From contig NZ_JAOTEN010000001.1 in the NCBI RefSeq assembly GCF_025628965.1, positions 744,001 to 808,000 of the forward strand: a DNA stretch of 64,000 nucleotides. Reading direction: 5' to 3'. Positions 62,176 through 64,000 of this stretch are shown here, piece by piece (the stretch's first letter is position 1; the number at the start of each line of letters is the position of its first letter). The stretch comes from Chryseobacterium gilvum. Its GTDB lineage: Bacteria > Bacteroidota > Bacteroidia > Flavobacteriales > Weeksellaceae. The notes beneath the pieces were generated by a model, which saw only the letters and a program-made list of their open reading frames with translations, had not been told where the DNA came from and made no database searches. The translations under genes and the position numbers were made by a program.

Positions 62176-62883
62176 ATGAAATTTCATAAAATTATCTTTC
62201 TTTTTCTGTTCTTTTTTAGTGCTTGTTTTTTTGGTCAGCAAAATGATTCTGTCATTGCAAAACCTTTAAGCCAATATCCGCAGGATGCTCTGAAAACAGA
62301 TGAGTTTGGGAATAAATTTTATTATGATGAGCGTCAGAAAGCGAAGATCTATGAAATCAATGGCGAAACAGTCGTCGTAATGGATGAGCTTGTTTTACTG
62401 AACAAACCCCGCTTTAATAATCAGCTGGATAAAAATTATTACTTTTTTCTCAATAAAAAATTATACAGGGTATATCCTTTATTTTTAACGGCTCTGCAGC
62501 AGTACCGGGATATTGAGAAAGAAATGACAAATCTTGATACCAGTGCAAAAAGAAGATATGTAAAAGACCGTCAGAATATGCTTGCTGATCAATATGAAAA
62601 ACAGCTGCGGGATTTAACGACTACAGAAGGTCAGGTTTTTGCCAAATTAATGAATCGTGCTACAGGTAAAAACGTATATGAAATCATTAAAGAATTAAGA
62701 GGAGGATGGAGCGCTTTCTGGTGGAATGTAAAAGGGAAAATGGCAGATATTGATCTCAAAGATCAGTATAACCCTCACAAAAATAGAACCGATGAGTTTT
62801 TAGAATCTCTGCTTCAGTCTAACTGGAATTCCGGCTATCTGCAGCCTTATCCCGGAGCAAAAGATTTTAAAGTTTCAAAATAA
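62176..62883 (+). CDS. DUF4294 exported protein
   Basis: 235 residues from the ATG at 62176 (MKFHKIIFLFLFFFSACFFG), preferred over 62140, which would put charged residues ahead of a normal signal peptide. The lipobox-like FFSAC is possible. The DUF4294 domain (about 45-215) has VVVMDELVLLNKPRFNNQLD, RYVKDRQNMLADQYEKQLRD and GWSAFWWNVKGKMADIDLK. The family is restricted to Bacteroidetes and has no known function. A terminator hairpin follows immediately and overlaps the convergent Nudix gene. Confidence 0.85.
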   Translation: MKFHKIIFLFLFFFSACFFGQQNDSVIAKPLSQYPQDALKTDEFGNKFYYDERQKAKIYEINGETVVVMDELVLLNKPRFNNQLDKNYYFFLNKKLYRVYPLFLTALQQYRDIEKEMTNLDTSAKRRYVKDRQNMLADQYEKQLRDLTTTEGQVFAKLMNRATGKNVYEIIKELRGGWSAFWWNVKGKMADIDLKDQYNPHKNRTDEFLESLLQSNWNSGYLQPYPGAKDFKVSK

Positions 62884-62885
62884 TA

Positions 62886-62916
62886 AAAATTCCTGTAGAT
62901 AATTTACAGGAATTTT
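62886..62916. terminator. Bidirectional terminator of DUF4294 and Nudix genes
   Basis: Stem AAAATTCCTGTA/TACAGGAATTTT (62886-62897, 62905-62916), A/T flanked, with the Nudix stop codon inside the right arm. Confidence 0.7.
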
Positions 62917-63320
62917 CGTTTTAACCTGTCAAATACAATCCTGTCAACAGGTAAGGTAAAAGGGTTGATTTCTGTATCAATCGGAAGCCATTCTGTTCTT
63001 TCAATACAGGGATCAAGAATCAGGAAATCTTCTTCATTTATAATTTTTACCATATAATATATAGTAAGCAGCTGCTCATTTTCCCGGAAACGGGAAACCA
63101 GAAAATCTTCCTGGGTATAAAGATGTTCTGTAATTTCAATTTTTACATTGAGCTCTTCATCAAACTCGCGGTGAAGGCAATCCTTCAAACCTTCCCCAAA
63201 TTCTAAGCCGCCACCGGGAAACTTAAGTAAAGGCTGTCCCGCATACTCTTCATATAAGGTTAAAACTTTTTGATCTTTCACAGCACATGCATATACTCTT
63301 ACGTTGATCTTATTTATCAT
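62904..63320 (-). CDS. Nudix-family hydrolase
   Basis: 138 residues. The Nudix box GGGLEFGEGLKDCLHREFDE (GX5EX7REUXEE form, about 36-57) is intact, with strand residues NVRVYACAVKDQKVLTLYEE and RTEWLPIDTE. It hydrolyses nucleoside-diphosphate-linked compounds; the substrate cannot be told. It is last before mnmD on the same strand (65 bp), and its stop codon lies inside the shared hairpin. Confidence 0.9.
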   Translation of the reverse strand: MINKINVRVYACAVKDQKVLTLYEEYAGQPLLKFPGGGLEFGEGLKDCLHREFDEELNVKIEITEHLYTQEDFLVSRFRENEQLLTIYYMVKIINEEDFLILDPCIERTEWLPIDTEINPFTLPVDRIVFDRLKRKFL

Positions 63321-63385
63321 ATTATATATTTGGTATTGCTAATTTAAAAAATATTAGCCACTAATAAGGTCAATGAAGGTAAGCG

Positions 63386-64000
63386 TTATAATTTTATGGC
63401 ATTAATCATTTCCCTCTTTCCGGGAGGCCCTTGTTTTTTTTCAACTTTAAAATTGAGCTCCTGTAAAATTCTCCTCACACTGCCTTTTGAAGAATATGTT
63501 GTTAACAGTCCGTTTACAGACATTTTATCATAAACCATCTCAAACAAAGGTTTTTCCCAAAGATCAGGCTGTACTCTTGCGCCGAAGCAATCGTAATATA
63601 CAAGGTTGATGGCAGGTAAATCAAGATTTTTCAAGTCAAAAAAATCACATTGTATTTTATGAAGATTAAATCCTTCAACTATTTCAATAGATTTTTCCCA
63701 TTCGGAAGTATGAATTTTCTGATATATTTCTGTGAATTTTTTGTCATCAAATAATCCCGAATAGTCTAAATTTTCGATTTCAGATTCATTAATTGGATAT
63801 TTTTCCAAGGTAAAATAATTGATGATATGATTTTTGTCAGTTTTTAAATATTCATTAATTGTTACCAAAACATTTAAACCTGTTCCAAAACCGAGTTCTA
63901 AAATGTTAATTTCGTAATTATTAATTAAATTTAATCCATTTTTAATAAAGACATGTTCGGCTTCCTGTAATGCACCATGGTGTGAATGATAATTTTCGTT
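63386..64000 (-). CDS. mnmD: Partial tRNA methyltransferase MnmD
   Basis: The gene runs off the right edge; about 205 C-terminal residues are seen. Upstream of the first Met (63868) the frame continues without a stop to the edge and reads YHSHHGALQEAEHVFIKNGL and NILELGFGTGLNVLV, the MnmD/MnmC methyltransferase-domain signature with the SAM-binding GFGTGLN. It methylates 5-aminomethyl-2-thiouridine at tRNA position 34. The C-terminus (KGSVRRILQELNFKVEKKQG, GPPGKREMINA) is typical. No oxidase domain is present. Confidence 0.88.
   Translation of the reverse strand, partial: NENYHSHHGALQEAEHVFIKNGLNLINNYEINILELGFGTGLNVLVTINEYLKTDKNHIINYFTLEKYPINESEIENLDYSGLFDDKKFTEIYQKIHTSEWEKSIEIVEGFNLHKIQCDFFDLKNLDLPAINLVYYDCFGARVQPDLWEKPLFEMVYDKMSVNGLLTTYSSKGSVRRILQELNFKVEKKQGPPGKREMINAIKL

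Noticed and set aside
1..64000. Prophage, transposon, integron, CRISPR, rRNA or tRNA genes
   Set aside because: I looked for transposase, integrase and capsid-type proteins, direct-repeat arrays and tRNA-like cloverleaf sequence and saw none that I could support.

Overview
The window looks like chromosomal DNA of a flavobacterium of the Chryseobacterium type (family Weeksellaceae). The evidence is AT-rich intergenic DNA, promoters of the Bacteroidetes form TTG-N(17-23)-TAnnTTTG, no clear Shine-Dalgarno sequences, a type IX secretion (T9SS) sorting tail, FISUMP and DUF3494 secreted proteins, an OmpA with thrombospondin-3 repeats, and a zeaxanthin-type carotenoid operon. No rRNA, tRNA, IS element, prophage or CRISPR array was recognised. 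Both edges cut genes (a small unknown gene at the left, mnmD at the right).

Layout. 0.3-15 kb is mostly cell surface: a DUF4142 lipoprotein, a tandem ice-binding protein with a T9SS tail, a TPR/AraC regulator split by a frameshift, a promoter/29-aa ORF/hairpin unit, five secreted proteins (two with seven RCC1 repeats, one FISUMP), an SDR-DUF2867 protein, and OmpA. 15.7-21.5 kb is a probable light-response locus: a LOV-domain histidine kinase and response regulator face a compact minus-strand set (TetR, ABC1 kinase, DUF2256, TIGR03643, SDR, MarR). Several of these families usually accompany cryptochromes or photolyases, but none lies in the window. 22-37 kb is a stress island with three Crp/Fnr-type regulators, CinA, SDR, DUF6766, a galactofuranose-type glycan operon, CcoG, cyanophycinase, a YciF ferritin-like protein and a Rieske oxidoreductase. 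38.5-47 kb holds an AKR/AraC pair and an operon for ergothioneine synthesis (egtD, egtB), transport (EgtV, EgtU) and probable breakdown (C-S lyase), with an NDH-2. 49.4-54.1 kb is the crt operon. 54.5-64 kb is mainly housekeeping (dnaX, DAHP synthase/chorismate mutase, rsgA, ndk, rpe, M42 peptidase, mnmD).

The most unusual signals are: (1) a TGAT-N4-ATCA operator placed 29.5-30.5 bp upstream of a -7 box at four promoters (a fifth is weaker), which outlines a Crp/Fnr regulon across the stress island; (2) three intergenic elements sharing one architecture (-7 box, inverted repeat at the start site, intrinsic terminator), a candidate small-RNA family; (3) an EgtU-like transporter whose substrate-binding domain appears circularly permuted, inside an ergothioneine operon; (4) dnaX, whose gamma and tau frames meet at a run of ten A; (5) the LOV kinase beside cryptochrome-associated genes.
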